DNA of 64,000 nucleotides from Novosphingobium sp. B1 (GTDB lineage Bacteria; Pseudomonadota; Alphaproteobacteria; Sphingomonadales; Sphingomonadaceae). The stretch lies in contig NZ_FWXL01000012.1 of NCBI RefSeq assembly GCF_900176395.1, positions 1-64,000 of the forward strand. The letters are read 5' to 3'. The notes under the pieces are model-generated. The model saw only the letters and a list, made by a program, of their open reading frames with translations, was not told the origin of the DNA and did no database searches. Positions 26,721 to 35,460 of the stretch are shown here, piece by piece (the first letter of the stretch is position 1; each line of letters begins with the position of its first letter). The position numbers and the translations under genes are program-made.

Positions 26721-26846
26721 AAAGGGTAACTAGCCACCGGGGTGCGACTTGTGTCAACCTGTCACCACGGGAGCGGTCTACAACCCATGACGGATGGGTA
26801 TTACGCGACGAACAGGTAGCTTGGCCGATGGGGGTCTGGGATCGTG

Positions 26847-28175
26847 ATGAGCCGTGACGGCATGCCGGAGGGCGTGCTTGATATTGCCGTGATCGGGAGC
26901 GGGATATCCGGGCTTTCGGCTGCATGGCTGTTGTCGCAGCGGCATCGGGTCACGCTGTTCGAGGCGGCGGATCGGCTTGGGGGGCATAGCAACACGGTAG
27001 AAGCCGATGGCGTGCCGGTGGATACCGGGTTCATCGTCTACAACGAACGCACCTACCCCAACCTGACGGCGCTTTTTGCGCACCTGGGCGTGCCCACGCG
27101 CGAGACGGTAATGAGCTTTGCCGTGACGCTAGATGATGGACGGCTGGAATACGCGGGGGACTTGCGCGGGCTGTTCGCACAGCGGCGCAACCTCGTCTCG
27201 CCCCGCTTCTGGTCGATGTTGCGCGACCTGAGGCGCTTCTACAAGGCTGCACCGCGCGATCTGCCGGAGATGGGCGAGTTGGGACTGGGCGCCTATCTTG
27301 ATGGACTGGGCTGCGGGCCGGCGTTCCGCGACGACCACCTCTATCCGATGGCTGCAGCCATATGGTCGACCCCGGTGCGCGATATTCCGCACCATCCGGC
27401 GGCGGCCTTCGTACGCTTCTTCGAAAACCACGGACTGCTGCAATTCCGCGAGCGGCCGCGCTGGCGCACGGTTGACGGCGGCAGCCGCGAATACGTGAAG
27501 CGCATCAGTGCTCCGTTCATAGAGGGCGTGCGGCTGGCCTCACCGGTCAAGCAGGTGCGCCGCCTGCCCGATGGCGTGCTGATCGACGCCGGGCGCGGCT
27601 GGGAGCGGTTCGACCATGTCGTGATGGCTGCCCACGCAGACCAGTCGCTGGCCATGCTCGGCGATGCGGACGAAAATGAGCGCCGCCTGCTTGGGGCTTT
27701 CCCTTATCGTAATAACGAGGCCGTGCTCCACGCCGATCCCCGATTGATGCCGCGGCGGCGCAGGGTGTGGTCGGCCTGGAACTATGTAGCGCGGCGCGGG
27801 GCCGAGCAGCATCAGCTTTCGGTGACTTACTGGATGAACCGGCTGCAGCACCTCCCGACCGACAAGGATCTGTTCGTCACGCTCAATCCGCTGGTCGAGC
27901 CTGACCCGGCACTGGTGATCCGCCGCGAGGCTTATGATCATCCGGTGTTCGACGTAGCGGCGGGCCTTGCCCAGAAGCAGTTGTGGTCATTGCAGGGGCA
28001 GCGGCGGACATGGTTCTGCGGGGCGTGGTTCGGCGCGGGCTTCCATGAGGACGGCTTGCAGTCCGGACTGGCCGTGGCCGAGCAGTTGGGCGGCGTGCGG
28101 CGGCCGTGGACTGTGGCGGAAGAGTCCGGTCGCATCCATGTGACGCATCAGGCGCGCGTTCCGGAAATGGCGTGA
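26847..28175 (+). CDS. FAD-dependent amine-oxidase-like protein of the CFA cluster
   Basis: 442-aa flavoprotein with an N-terminal dinucleotide motif ('VIGSGISGLSAAWLL') and 'FEAADRLGGHSNTV', followed by 'DTGFIVYNERTYPNL', the signature of the NAD(P)/FAD-binding proteins found beside CFA synthases. The C-terminal 'TWFCGAWFGAGFHEDGLQS' closes the FAD site. It probably oxidises or desaturates a phospholipid acyl chain with the neighbouring enzymes; that is inference. The start is the ATG at 26847 (a GTG at 26844 precedes it). Its stop overlaps the DUF1365 start by one base. Confidence 0.9.
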   Translation: MSRDGMPEGVLDIAVIGSGISGLSAAWLLSQRHRVTLFEAADRLGGHSNTVEADGVPVDTGFIVYNERTYPNLTALFAHLGVPTRETVMSFAVTLDDGRLEYAGDLRGLFAQRRNLVSPRFWSMLRDLRRFYKAAPRDLPEMGELGLGAYLDGLGCGPAFRDDHLYPMAAAIWSTPVRDIPHHPAAAFVRFFENHGLLQFRERPRWRTVDGGSREYVKRISAPFIEGVRLASPVKQVRRLPDGVLIDAGRGWERFDHVVMAAHADQSLAMLGDADENERRLLGAFPYRNNEAVLHADPRLMPRRRRVWSAWNYVARRGAEQHQLSVTYWMNRLQHLPTDKDLFVTLNPLVEPDPALVIRREAYDHPVFDVAAGLAQKQLWSLQGQRRTWFCGAWFGAGFHEDGLQSGLAVAEQLGGVRRPWTVAEESGRIHVTHQARVPEMA

Positions 28176-28933
28176 TGGACGACGGGGCCCTGTACCTGGG
28201 GCACGTGCTGCACCGCCGCTTGCGCCCCAGCGTCCATGTGCTCCGCTACCGCGTGCTGCACATGGCGCTGGACATCGACCGGATCGACGCTCTGGCAAGG
28301 CGCCTTCGCCTGTTCTCGCACGGTCGCTTCAATCTGTTTGCCTTTCACGATCGCGATGTGGGCGATGGCGGGCCCTTGCGCCCCCATGCCGAGCGGTTGT
28401 TGGGCGAGGCCGGGATCACCCCGGATGGCGGCCGCATCGTGCTGCTGACCATGCCGCGCATCCTGGGATATGCCTTCAACCCGCTCAGCACCTGGTTCTG
28501 CCACGGCGCGGACGGGGCGCTTCGCGCGGTGATCTATGAGGTTTCGAACACCTTCGGGGAGCGACACAATTACGTGATCGCGGCAAATCCGGATGCGACG
28601 ACGCTGCACCAGTCGACAGCAAAGCGCTTCCATGTCTCGCCATTCCTGCCGATTGACCTAGACTATGCCTTCCGCATCCAGCCCCCTGGCGAGCGCCTGG
28701 GGATCGGGATCACGGTGTCCGATGCGCAGGGTCCTGTCCTTGCCGCGGTCCACACCGCGCGGCGCGCAGCGCTGAGCGATGCCGCACTCCTGCGCGCGGC
28801 GATCGCCTATCCGCTGGCCACGCTCAAGGTGACGGCCGGCATCCACTGGGAAGCGCTGAAGCTGTGGATCAAGCGCGTGCCGCTGTTCCGCAAGCCAGCG
28901 CCACCGGAGCAGTCGGTGACGGTCGGCCGCTGA
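28175..28933 (+). CDS. DUF1365 domain protein
   Basis: 252-aa protein with the DUF1365 signature: 'YLGHVLHRRLRPSVHVLRY', 'LLTMPRILGYAFNPLSTWF' and 'YEVSNTFGERHNYV', ending with a helical tail. It almost always lies beside a CFA-like methyltransferase and FAD oxidase, as here, so a part in the same acyl-chain modification is likely. The start codon ATG overlaps the previous stop (TGATG). Its end abuts the convergent phosphate transporter gene with no gap. Confidence 0.9.
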   Translation: MDDGALYLGHVLHRRLRPSVHVLRYRVLHMALDIDRIDALARRLRLFSHGRFNLFAFHDRDVGDGGPLRPHAERLLGEAGITPDGGRIVLLTMPRILGYAFNPLSTWFCHGADGALRAVIYEVSNTFGERHNYVIAANPDATTLHQSTAKRFHVSPFLPIDLDYAFRIQPPGERLGIGITVSDAQGPVLAAVHTARRAALSDAALLRAAIAYPLATLKVTAGIHWEALKLWIKRVPLFRKPAPPEQSVTVGR

Positions 28934-29932
28934 TCAGAACAGCTTGGTCAGCATGTAGAAGGCGGCGCCGACGGTGGCGCTGGCCGGGATGGTGATGAAC
29001 CATGCCGTGACGACGCGCTGCGCCACGCCCCACCGCACGGCGCTGGCGCGGCGGGCGGCGCCGGTGCCGATCACGCTGCCGGTGATGGCGTGGGTAGTCG
29101 ACACCGGGATGCCGAGCGCACTTGCGCCGAACACCACGATCGATCCCGCCGACGAGGCGCAGAACCCGGTGTGGTGGTTGAGCTTGGTAATCTTGGTGCC
29201 CATCGTCTTGATGATCTTCCACCCGCCCGACATGGTTCCGAGCGAAATCGCGGCATAGCACGACAGCACAACCCATTCGGGGATGTGGAATTCGCCCTTC
29301 AGGTAGCCGGTGGAGTAGAGCAGCACGGTGATGATGCCCATCGTCTTCTGGGCATCGTTGCCGCCGTGGCTGATCGAATAGGCAGCCGAGGACAGCAGGT
29401 GCAGGCCCTTGAACACGTTCTCGGCGCGGCGGGGCTGAAAGCCCTTGAACAGCCAGCTGGTGAGCAGCACGAAGAACATGGCAAGCGCCATGCCGATCAG
29501 CGGCGACATGAAGATCGCGACGAATGTCTCGATCGTCTTCTTGGATTCGATCGCATCGAAACCGCCGTGCATGACGCCAGCGCCGAGCAGCCCGCCGATC
29601 AGAGCATGGCTCGACGACGAGGGAATGCCCTTGATCCAGGTCACGATGTTCCAGAACATCGCACCAACCAGCGCGCCGAACACGACTGCGGGGGTGACGA
29701 TGTCCTTGTCGATGATGCCCTTGCCGATGGTGTCGGCCACATGCAGGCCGACCAGCCAGTAGGCGCCGAAGTTGCCCGCAGCGGCAAAGAGTACCGCAGC
29801 AACGGGCGAAAGCAGGCGCGTCGAGACGACCGTGGCAATCGAATTGGCGGCGTCGTGCAATCCGTTGAGGAAATCGAACGCCAGCGCCAGCGCAATCAGG
29901 CCAACCAGCAGCGGAAAGGCGAGCTCGTGCAT
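28934..29932 (-). CDS. Low-affinity inorganic phosphate transporter, Pit family
   Basis: 332-aa inner-membrane permease with about ten helices and two inverted PHO4 repeats. Their signatures are 'FDFLNGLHDAANSIAT' near the N-terminus and 'SISHGGNDAQKTMG' in the middle, plus 'GIPSSSSHALIGG' and 'GIPVSTTHAITG'. It moves metal-phosphate complexes with protons. It lies 24 bp downstream of a DUF47 gene in the same operon, the usual Pit-accessory pairing. Confidence 0.95.
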   Translation of the reverse strand: MHELAFPLLVGLIALALAFDFLNGLHDAANSIATVVSTRLLSPVAAVLFAAAGNFGAYWLVGLHVADTIGKGIIDKDIVTPAVVFGALVGAMFWNIVTWIKGIPSSSSHALIGGLLGAGVMHGGFDAIESKKTIETFVAIFMSPLIGMALAMFFVLLTSWLFKGFQPRRAENVFKGLHLLSSAAYSISHGGNDAQKTMGIITVLLYSTGYLKGEFHIPEWVVLSCYAAISLGTMSGGWKIIKTMGTKITKLNHHTGFCASSAGSIVVFGASALGIPVSTTHAITGSVIGTGAARRASAVRWGVAQRVVTAWFITIPASATVGAAFYMLTKLF

Positions 29933-29956
29933 CGGATCAGCTCCTGTCCCGCGCCG

Positions 29957-30604
29957 TCAGGCGTGGTCGATGACCAGCGCGTCGATCTCGTTCGCGACGT
30001 CTTCGAAGGCGTCGGCGATCTTTTCGAGGTGCTTGAAGATCTCGCGCGCAACGATGAAGGCGATATGATCGCCATCGGCGCGATGGCGCTGGAAATTGGC
30101 CTTGAGGCCCGCCTGGTGGATCAGGTCGACCTCGCCTTCCAGCTTGACGATGCGTTCGGTCAGCGCGTGCAGGCGTCCGCCGTTACGTTCGATATCGCGC
30201 AACAGCGGCATGGCTTCCGCAATCAGGCCCACCGCTTCGACGATCTTGTCGGCCATGGCCTGCATTTCGGGTTCGAACGCGGCGATCTCGTAAAGCTCGA
30301 TGGCCGAGGCCGCGGCCTGCATCTCGTCGATCGTATCGTCCATCGCACCGATCAGCGACGTGATCGCGCCACGGTCGAACGGGGTCAGGAAGGTGCGGCG
30401 CACGGTGAACAGCACTTCGCGGATCACATCGTCGGCGGCATGTTCGCGGTCGCGGATCCGGCCAACCCACTGCGCGGCATCCCCGTGAGAGCGCGTCAGC
30501 TTGGCGAGGGCATCGGCGGCATCGACGCAAGCCTCGGCGTGACGCTCGAACATGCCGAAGAAATCGCCCGACTTGGGCAGGAGACGCTGGAACCAGCCAA
30601 ACAT
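29957..30604 (-). CDS. DUF47 family Pit accessory protein (PhoU-like)
   Basis: 215-aa all-helical cytosolic protein of the DUF47/TIGR00153 group ('MFGWFQRLLPKSGDFFGMF', 'DREHAADDVIREVL', 'TPFDRGAITSLIGAMDDTID'). The fold is PhoU-like, and members sit with Pit permeases and modulate phosphate uptake. Here it is the first gene of a two-gene operon with the permease 24 bp downstream. Confidence 0.93.
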   Translation of the reverse strand: MFGWFQRLLPKSGDFFGMFERHAEACVDAADALAKLTRSHGDAAQWVGRIRDREHAADDVIREVLFTVRRTFLTPFDRGAITSLIGAMDDTIDEMQAAASAIELYEIAAFEPEMQAMADKIVEAVGLIAEAMPLLRDIERNGGRLHALTERIVKLEGEVDLIHQAGLKANFQRHRADGDHIAFIVAREIFKHLEKIADAFEDVANEIDALVIDHA

Positions 30605-30733
30605 CGTATTGCTTCCCGAATTGATGCACGCATCAGGGGAAACGAGTCGTCTCCGCCTTCGCGCGCACTAGGGCACCAGAGAGACTGTAACAATCGCAAA
30701 GCGCGCGATTGTCCACACGCTTGCAGTTCACGC

Positions 30734-31708
30734 CTAGAGCCAGCCGATCCGCCGGAACCGCAGCCAAAGCCCGCCGCAGACCGTAATGATCACCGCCCAG
30801 ACAGCGAAGTACCCGTAATGCCAGTGCAATTCGGGAAGATACTCGAAGTTCATGCCATAGATTCCGGCGATGGCCGTGGGCACGGCCAGGATCGCAGCCC
30901 ATGCGGCCAATTGCCGGGTCATCTCGCCCTGGCGGTGCTGTTCCAGCAGGCTGGCCGTCTCGACGATGGCGGCAAGGGTTTCCTTGAGGCCGCGCATCCG
31001 CGCCATCGCGCGCCGCACGTGATCGAGCACGTCGCGAAACCAGATGCGGGCTGCGGGATCGATGCAAGGCAGATCGGCCAGAACGAGCCGCTCGCACATT
31101 TCCTCCATCGGCCCGATCACCCGTTCGAACCGGCGAAGCTGGCGGCGAAGGCGGAATATGCGGCGGATCACGGCCTGTTCGGGGAACACGTCAATCGCCG
31201 CCTCCTCCATTTCCTGCGCCACCTCCTCGAGTTTTTCCAGCAGCGGCAGATAGCCATCGACGATGAAATCGAGCACTGCGTGCAGGACGTAGTCCGGCCC
31301 CTCGGACAGCCGATCGACCTGAGTCTCGAGTTCGCTGCGCAAGGCGCGATGGGCGCGCGTGCTGCCGAAGCGAACGCTGATCAGGAAGCCCGGCCCGACG
31401 AAAAAGGCGGTCTGGCCGTAGTCGATTTCCTCACCGTCCTTGAGTTCGGCAGTGCGGGCCACGACGAACAGGGTCTTTCCGTAGACTTCGACCTTGGGCA
31501 GCTGGCGCGGATTGAGGGCGTCTTCGACCGCCAGAGGGTGGAGGCCATACTGCCGCTGCACCAGCGCCATCTCGGCAGGATCAGGCTCGCACAGGCCGAT
31601 CCAGTCGAAGCTATGTGTCGGAAGTTCCGGCGCGGGTTCGCCGGTCAGTTGCAGCGCTTCATCATGGGCGGTGCCATGGCTGTAGCGGCGGGCAGCGATC
31701 AAGGTCAT
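30734..31708 (-). CDS. corA: CorA-family magnesium/divalent cation transporter
   Basis: 324-aa CorA-type channel: a large cytosolic N-terminal domain, a long stalk helix (about 200-260) and two C-terminal helices joined by the GMN motif ('GIYGMNFEYLPEL'). The C-terminus is basic ('RFRRIGWL'). It forms a homopentamer for Mg2+ or Co2+ passage. Single gene, divergent from the monooxygenase gene; an inverted repeat lies in the 74-bp gap. Confidence 0.94.
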   Translation of the reverse strand: MTLIAARRYSHGTAHDEALQLTGEPAPELPTHSFDWIGLCEPDPAEMALVQRQYGLHPLAVEDALNPRQLPKVEVYGKTLFVVARTAELKDGEEIDYGQTAFFVGPGFLISVRFGSTRAHRALRSELETQVDRLSEGPDYVLHAVLDFIVDGYLPLLEKLEEVAQEMEEAAIDVFPEQAVIRRIFRLRRQLRRFERVIGPMEEMCERLVLADLPCIDPAARIWFRDVLDHVRRAMARMRGLKETLAAIVETASLLEQHRQGEMTRQLAAWAAILAVPTAIAGIYGMNFEYLPELHWHYGYFAVWAVIITVCGGLWLRFRRIGWL

Positions 31709-31724
31709 CTGTCATGATTGGCAA

Positions 31725-31755
31725 ACTCGGGCGCCACTGGCAATCACGCCCGAGT
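31725..31755. promoter_or_regulatory. Inverted repeat between corA and the monooxygenase gene
   Basis: ACTCGGGCG (31725-31733) and CGCCCGAGT (31747-31755) form a perfect 9-bp inverted repeat with a 13-nt spacer. This is in the only regulatory space shared by the two divergent genes, so it may be an operator, though no regulator gene is adjacent. Confidence 0.45.
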
Positions 31756-31782
31756 GTGCTAACATGGCTGTAAATACAAACG

Positions 31783-33321
31783 ATGGAGAGAGAGACCGTG
31801 GGTGCACAGCAATCCACCTTTGCGGCGAGCAAGCCCGACGTCGATGTCCTGATCGTCGGCGCCGGCATCTCCGGTATCGGCATGGCAGCGCACATGAAGA
31901 TGCTCTCCCCCGACCGTTCGTTCACGATCGTTGAACGCCGCGCGCAGATCGGCGGGACCTGGGACCTGTTTCGCTACCCCGGCGTGCGATCGGATTCCGA
32001 CATGCACACGCTCGGCTTCGTGTTCGAGCCGTGGAAGCACGAGAAATCGATCGCCGATGGTCCTTCGATCCTCGAGTATCTCAACCGCATTGCCGACGAG
32101 CGCGACATCCGCCGCCACATCCGCTTCGACAGCAAGGTGCTTTCGGCAGACTTCGACAATGCTTCAGCCCACTGGGTGGTGACGCTCGAAGGGCCGGACG
32201 GGCAACGCAGCCGGGTGACAGCAGGCTGGCTCTATCTCGGGTCAGGCTACTACGATTACGACAAGCCGTATGAGGCAGAATTCACCGGTCGCGAAGAATT
32301 CAAGGGGCAAATCCTGCATCCACAGTTCTGGCCAGAGGACCTGGATTATTCCGGCAAGCAGATCGTGGTGATCGGATCAGGGGCGACGGCGGTGACGATC
32401 GTGCCTTCGATGGCGGGCAGAGCGGCGCACGTGACCATGCTTCAGCGCACGCCCACGTGGTATGCCACGCGCCCGGCCAAGGACGCGATCGCCAACTTCC
32501 TGCGCAAATGGCTGCCCGAGGAGACTGCCTACAAGATCACCCGCTTCAAGAACGTCAAGTTGCAGAACCTGTTCTTCAAGCGCGCGCGCACGAAGCCGGA
32601 CAAGGTTGCTTCATTTCTGACGAAGCGGATCAAGGCTCTGCTTGGCGACAAGTACGACGAGAAGGCATTCACCCCACCCTACAAGCCATGGGACCAGCGC
32701 CTGTGCCTTGTTCCTGACGGGGACCTGTTCGAAGCGATCAAGGCAGGCAAGGCAAGCGTGGTGACCGACCAGATCGAGCGGTTCGATGCCACCGGTATCC
32801 AGCTCAAGTCTGGAAGGCATCTCGATGCCGACATCATCGTGACGGCGACCGGCCTCAAGATGGTCATGGCCGGCAAGATCGCGATCAGCGTCGACGGTGT
32901 GCCGGTCGATTTCGCCGACCGTTACTACTACAAGGGCGCGATGTTCTCGAACGTGCCGAACCTTGCGGCGGTGTTCGGCTATCTCAACGCTTCCTGGACC
33001 CTGCGTGCCGACATCAACGCGCGTTACATTTGCGATGTCCTCAACACCATGAAGGCGCGTGGAGCGGATGTGGCTGTGCCCCGACTGGAAAAGGGCCGCG
33101 AGCTCGACGAGGACAACATTTACGACTTCTCGTCGGGGTACATCACGCGGGCCCGCCACTTGCTCCCCAAGTCGGCGAGCGACATGCGCTGGCGGCTGAA
33201 CCAGGATTACGTGCGCGATGTTGCGTGGATGCGGGAAGACCCGATCGACGACGGCGTCCTTCAATTCGGTCATGCAAGCCAGGCCGCCCTTTCGGACACG
33301 CACATCGAAGCGGCGGAATAG
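31783..33321 (+). CDS. EthA-like flavin monooxygenase (Baeyer-Villiger type)
   Basis: 512-aa class B flavoprotein monooxygenase. FAD motif GAGISG (26-31), the Baeyer-Villiger fingerprint FKGQILHPQFWP (173-184, fitting FxGxxxHxxxW[P/D]) and the NADP motif GSGATA (198-203) are all present. Segments such as 'GGTWDLFRYPGVRSDSDM', 'PWDQRLCLVPDGDLF' and 'ATGLK' run closely with mycobacterial EthA. It would insert oxygen next to a ketone or oxidise sulfur compounds. The start may instead be GTG at 31798, with GGAG upstream. Family is secure, substrate unknown. Confidence 0.92.
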   Translation: MERETVGAQQSTFAASKPDVDVLIVGAGISGIGMAAHMKMLSPDRSFTIVERRAQIGGTWDLFRYPGVRSDSDMHTLGFVFEPWKHEKSIADGPSILEYLNRIADERDIRRHIRFDSKVLSADFDNASAHWVVTLEGPDGQRSRVTAGWLYLGSGYYDYDKPYEAEFTGREEFKGQILHPQFWPEDLDYSGKQIVVIGSGATAVTIVPSMAGRAAHVTMLQRTPTWYATRPAKDAIANFLRKWLPEETAYKITRFKNVKLQNLFFKRARTKPDKVASFLTKRIKALLGDKYDEKAFTPPYKPWDQRLCLVPDGDLFEAIKAGKASVVTDQIERFDATGIQLKSGRHLDADIIVTATGLKMVMAGKIAISVDGVPVDFADRYYYKGAMFSNVPNLAAVFGYLNASWTLRADINARYICDVLNTMKARGADVAVPRLEKGRELDEDNIYDFSSGYITRARHLLPKSASDMRWRLNQDYVRDVAWMREDPIDDGVLQFGHASQAALSDTHIEAAE

Positions 33322-33361
33322 CGCTTTTGCAGGTGCGGGCCTTGCGGTATCCCCCCTGCAT

Positions 33362-34123
33362 ATGACCAACGAATCCCGCATATGGACCGCCGCGCTCGTC
33401 GTCGTGGGCGACGAGATCCTCTCTGGCCGCACGCAGGACAAGAATATCGCCCAGGTCGCATCGTGGCTGGGCGTACAGGGCATCCGCCTGCGGGAGGTTC
33501 GGGTCGTGCCGGACGACATGGACGCCATCGTCGAGGCGGTAAACACGCTGCGGGCGCGCAATGACTACCTTTTCACCACGGGCGGCATCGGTCCGACGCA
33601 TGATGACATCACCGTGGATGCCGTGGCACAGGCGCTCGGCGTGGACGTGGTGATCCACCCCAAGGCGCGGGCGATCCTCGAAGCGTACTACGAGACGCGC
33701 GGCGGCCTCAACGAAGCGCGGCTGCGAATGGCGCGCGTGCCCGATGGCGCCGACCTGATCGAGAACAAGGTTTCGGGTGCACCGGGAATCCGCGCAGGTA
33801 ATGTCTACCTCATGGCCGGCGTGCCTGGCATCACCGCGCAGATGCTCGACGGGCTGACCGGACAGCTTGAGGGTGGACTGCCGCTGCTGTCGACCACGGT
33901 TGGCTGCTGGGTTGCCGAAAGCGAGATCGCAGACTTGCTGCGCGAGACCGAAAAGGCCTTCGAGGGCGTGCAGATCGGCAGCTATCCGTTCTTCCGCGAA
34001 GGCAAGACCGGCGCAAACTTCGTTATCCGTTCGGTGGACGAGGCGCAGTTGCAGGCCTGCGCCCATGCGCTCGAGGAAGGCCTCGGCGCGATTGGCCGGT
34101 TCCCCGTGTCGGGAGGGATCTGA
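33362..34123 (+). CDS. CinA N-terminal (MoCF/molybdopterin-binding-like) domain protein
   Basis: 253-aa stand-alone COG1058/CinA-N protein ('AALVVVGDEILSGRTQDKN', 'TTGGIGPTHDDITVDAVA', 'LMAGVPGITAQML'). Full-length CinA also has a C-terminal deamidase domain that is absent here, as in many alphaproteobacteria where that domain is encoded elsewhere. Short CinA-N proteins act on nucleotide or NAD-recycling chemistry in some species (ADP-ribose pyrophosphatase); the role here is unproven. The start at 33362 has a weak Shine-Dalgarno. A cyclophilin gene follows 3 bp later. Confidence 0.9.
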   Translation: MTNESRIWTAALVVVGDEILSGRTQDKNIAQVASWLGVQGIRLREVRVVPDDMDAIVEAVNTLRARNDYLFTTGGIGPTHDDITVDAVAQALGVDVVIHPKARAILEAYYETRGGLNEARLRMARVPDGADLIENKVSGAPGIRAGNVYLMAGVPGITAQMLDGLTGQLEGGLPLLSTTVGCWVAESEIADLLRETEKAFEGVQIGSYPFFREGKTGANFVIRSVDEAQLQACAHALEEGLGAIGRFPVSGGI

Positions 34124-34126
34124 GCA

Positions 34127-34843
34127 ATGCTGGACCGCCGCCTTGCCCTGCTCGCGCCGCTGGCCTTTGCGCTGATCGCTGCAGCGCCGGTGAAAACGCG
34201 CGCCCCGGCCGCACGACCGGTCGTGCCGACTTATCCTGCGCCATCCAAGGCTGCCCTGCCCGACAAGGTGCGGGTTGCGCTGGAGACCGAAGCCGGACGG
34301 ATCGTCGTGGAACTGGACGTAAAGCGCGCGCCGGCGAGCGCCAGCAACTTCGTGCGCTATGCCGAGACCAAGCGGTTTGACGGGACGGTGTTCTATCGCG
34401 CCATGCATCTCAAATGGGGCGAGCAGCCCAACGGCCTGATCCAGGCCGGGACGCGCGGCGATCCCAGGCGCAACCTGCCACCGATCCCGCACGAGCCGAC
34501 CGACGTGACCGGCATCATGCACAAGGCCGGGACGCTTTCCATGGCACGCTATGCCCCCGGAACCGCCACAGGCGATTTCTCTATCATGGTATCGGACCAG
34601 CCTGGCCTTGATGCCCAGCCCGATTCTGCCGATCCCGAGATCAAGGCCGGTTATGCCGCGTTCGGGCAGGTGATCGAAGGCATGGACGTGGTGAAGACGA
34701 TCTTTGCCGCGCCGATCTCGGAAACCGAAGGCGAAGGGATCATGCGCGGGCAGATGCTTGCCAAGCCGGTGAAGATCCTGACGGCTCGTCGATTGCAGGA
34801 TACGGCAGTAACCGCACTCCAGGCAGCAGCACCTGCGCCCTGA
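34127..34843 (+). CDS. Exported cyclophilin-type peptidyl-prolyl isomerase
   Basis: 238-aa periplasmic cyclophilin: hydrophobic signal sequence (about 1-20), Pro/Ala-rich linker, then the cyclophilin fold ('LETEAGRIVVELDVKRAPAS', 'FDGTVFYRAMHL', 'GTLSMARYAPGTATGDFSI', 'AAFGQVIEGMDVV'). Active-site residues are partly replaced, for example the usual FHR reads FYR, as is common in this proteobacterial subgroup. It helps fold exported proteins. It is packed 3 bp behind the CinA-N gene. Confidence 0.9.
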   Translation: MLDRRLALLAPLAFALIAAAPVKTRAPAARPVVPTYPAPSKAALPDKVRVALETEAGRIVVELDVKRAPASASNFVRYAETKRFDGTVFYRAMHLKWGEQPNGLIQAGTRGDPRRNLPPIPHEPTDVTGIMHKAGTLSMARYAPGTATGDFSIMVSDQPGLDAQPDSADPEIKAGYAAFGQVIEGMDVVKTIFAAPISETEGEGIMRGQMLAKPVKILTARRLQDTAVTALQAAAPAP

Positions 34844-34859
34844 GGCTGCCCCTGCCCTG

Positions 34860-35387
34860 TTGCTGACGTTGGCGACGGTGAGCAGTTGCGCCACATCGCC
34901 GCTGTCCAGCCTGGAACGCACCCTGTCCGCCAACCAGAGTGCGACCGCAGCGCTCGAGCAGTGGTGTGCGGCGCGACGGATCGCCAGCCCCGCGATCGTG
35001 CGCGCGATTGCCGATCGTGATGCTCGCCGCCCCGCCTCTGCCGCCATTCGTGCCAGCCTCGGGGTGCGGCCGGACGAGCCGCTGGGTTACCGGCATGTCC
35101 AGTTGGCCTGTGGTGAACGGGTGCTGTCAGTAGCGCACAACTGGTATGTCCCGGCCCGGCTGACTGCCGCCATGAACAGGACGCTGGAGACAGGCGATAC
35201 ACCGTTCGGCAAGGTGGTGGCACCATTGGGTTTCACCCGCCAGCGGCTGGAGCGCCAGCGCGGCGGAAGTGCGGACTGCCCTGCCGGGACCGTGCTTGCC
35301 GATAAAGCTGTCCTGCGCGTCGGTGATGGCACGGCGATCAGTTTCGTGGTGGAATGCTACACAGCAGCCAACCTTTCGCGCGACTGA
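34860..35387 (+). CDS. Lipoprotein-like protein, possible chorismate-lyase fold
   Basis: 175 aa with a short hydrophobic N-terminus and lipobox-like VSSC (Cys10). No ATG or GTG start exists between the stop at 34809 and the conserved part; the TTG at 34860 is the best start, with CTG codons nearby as alternatives. The middle segment 'HNWYVPARLTAAMN' and 'TLETGDTPFGKVV' resembles the central strand and PLG-turn of chorismate pyruvate-lyase (UbiC) and UTRA domains. If so it would be an exported relative, which is odd for a UbiC fold. The call is tentative. It follows the cyclophilin gene by 16 bp. Confidence 0.6.
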   Translation: MLTLATVSSCATSPLSSLERTLSANQSATAALEQWCAARRIASPAIVRAIADRDARRPASAAIRASLGVRPDEPLGYRHVQLACGERVLSVAHNWYVPARLTAAMNRTLETGDTPFGKVVAPLGFTRQRLERQRGGSADCPAGTVLADKAVLRVGDGTAISFVVECYTAANLSRD

Positions 35388-35460
35388 CATATTTTCGAGT
35401 TGGGCCGGGAACCGCCTGCGGCGTGCGCAGTTACGTCCTGCACGGGGAGCTTCACCAGCA

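Noticed and set aside
29090..31717. An 875-codon plus-strand open frame spanning the Pit, DUF47 and corA genes
   Set aside because: It runs antisense through three clear genes and their intergenic regions, with low-complexity His/Arg/Asp-rich translation. A by-product of high GC content.
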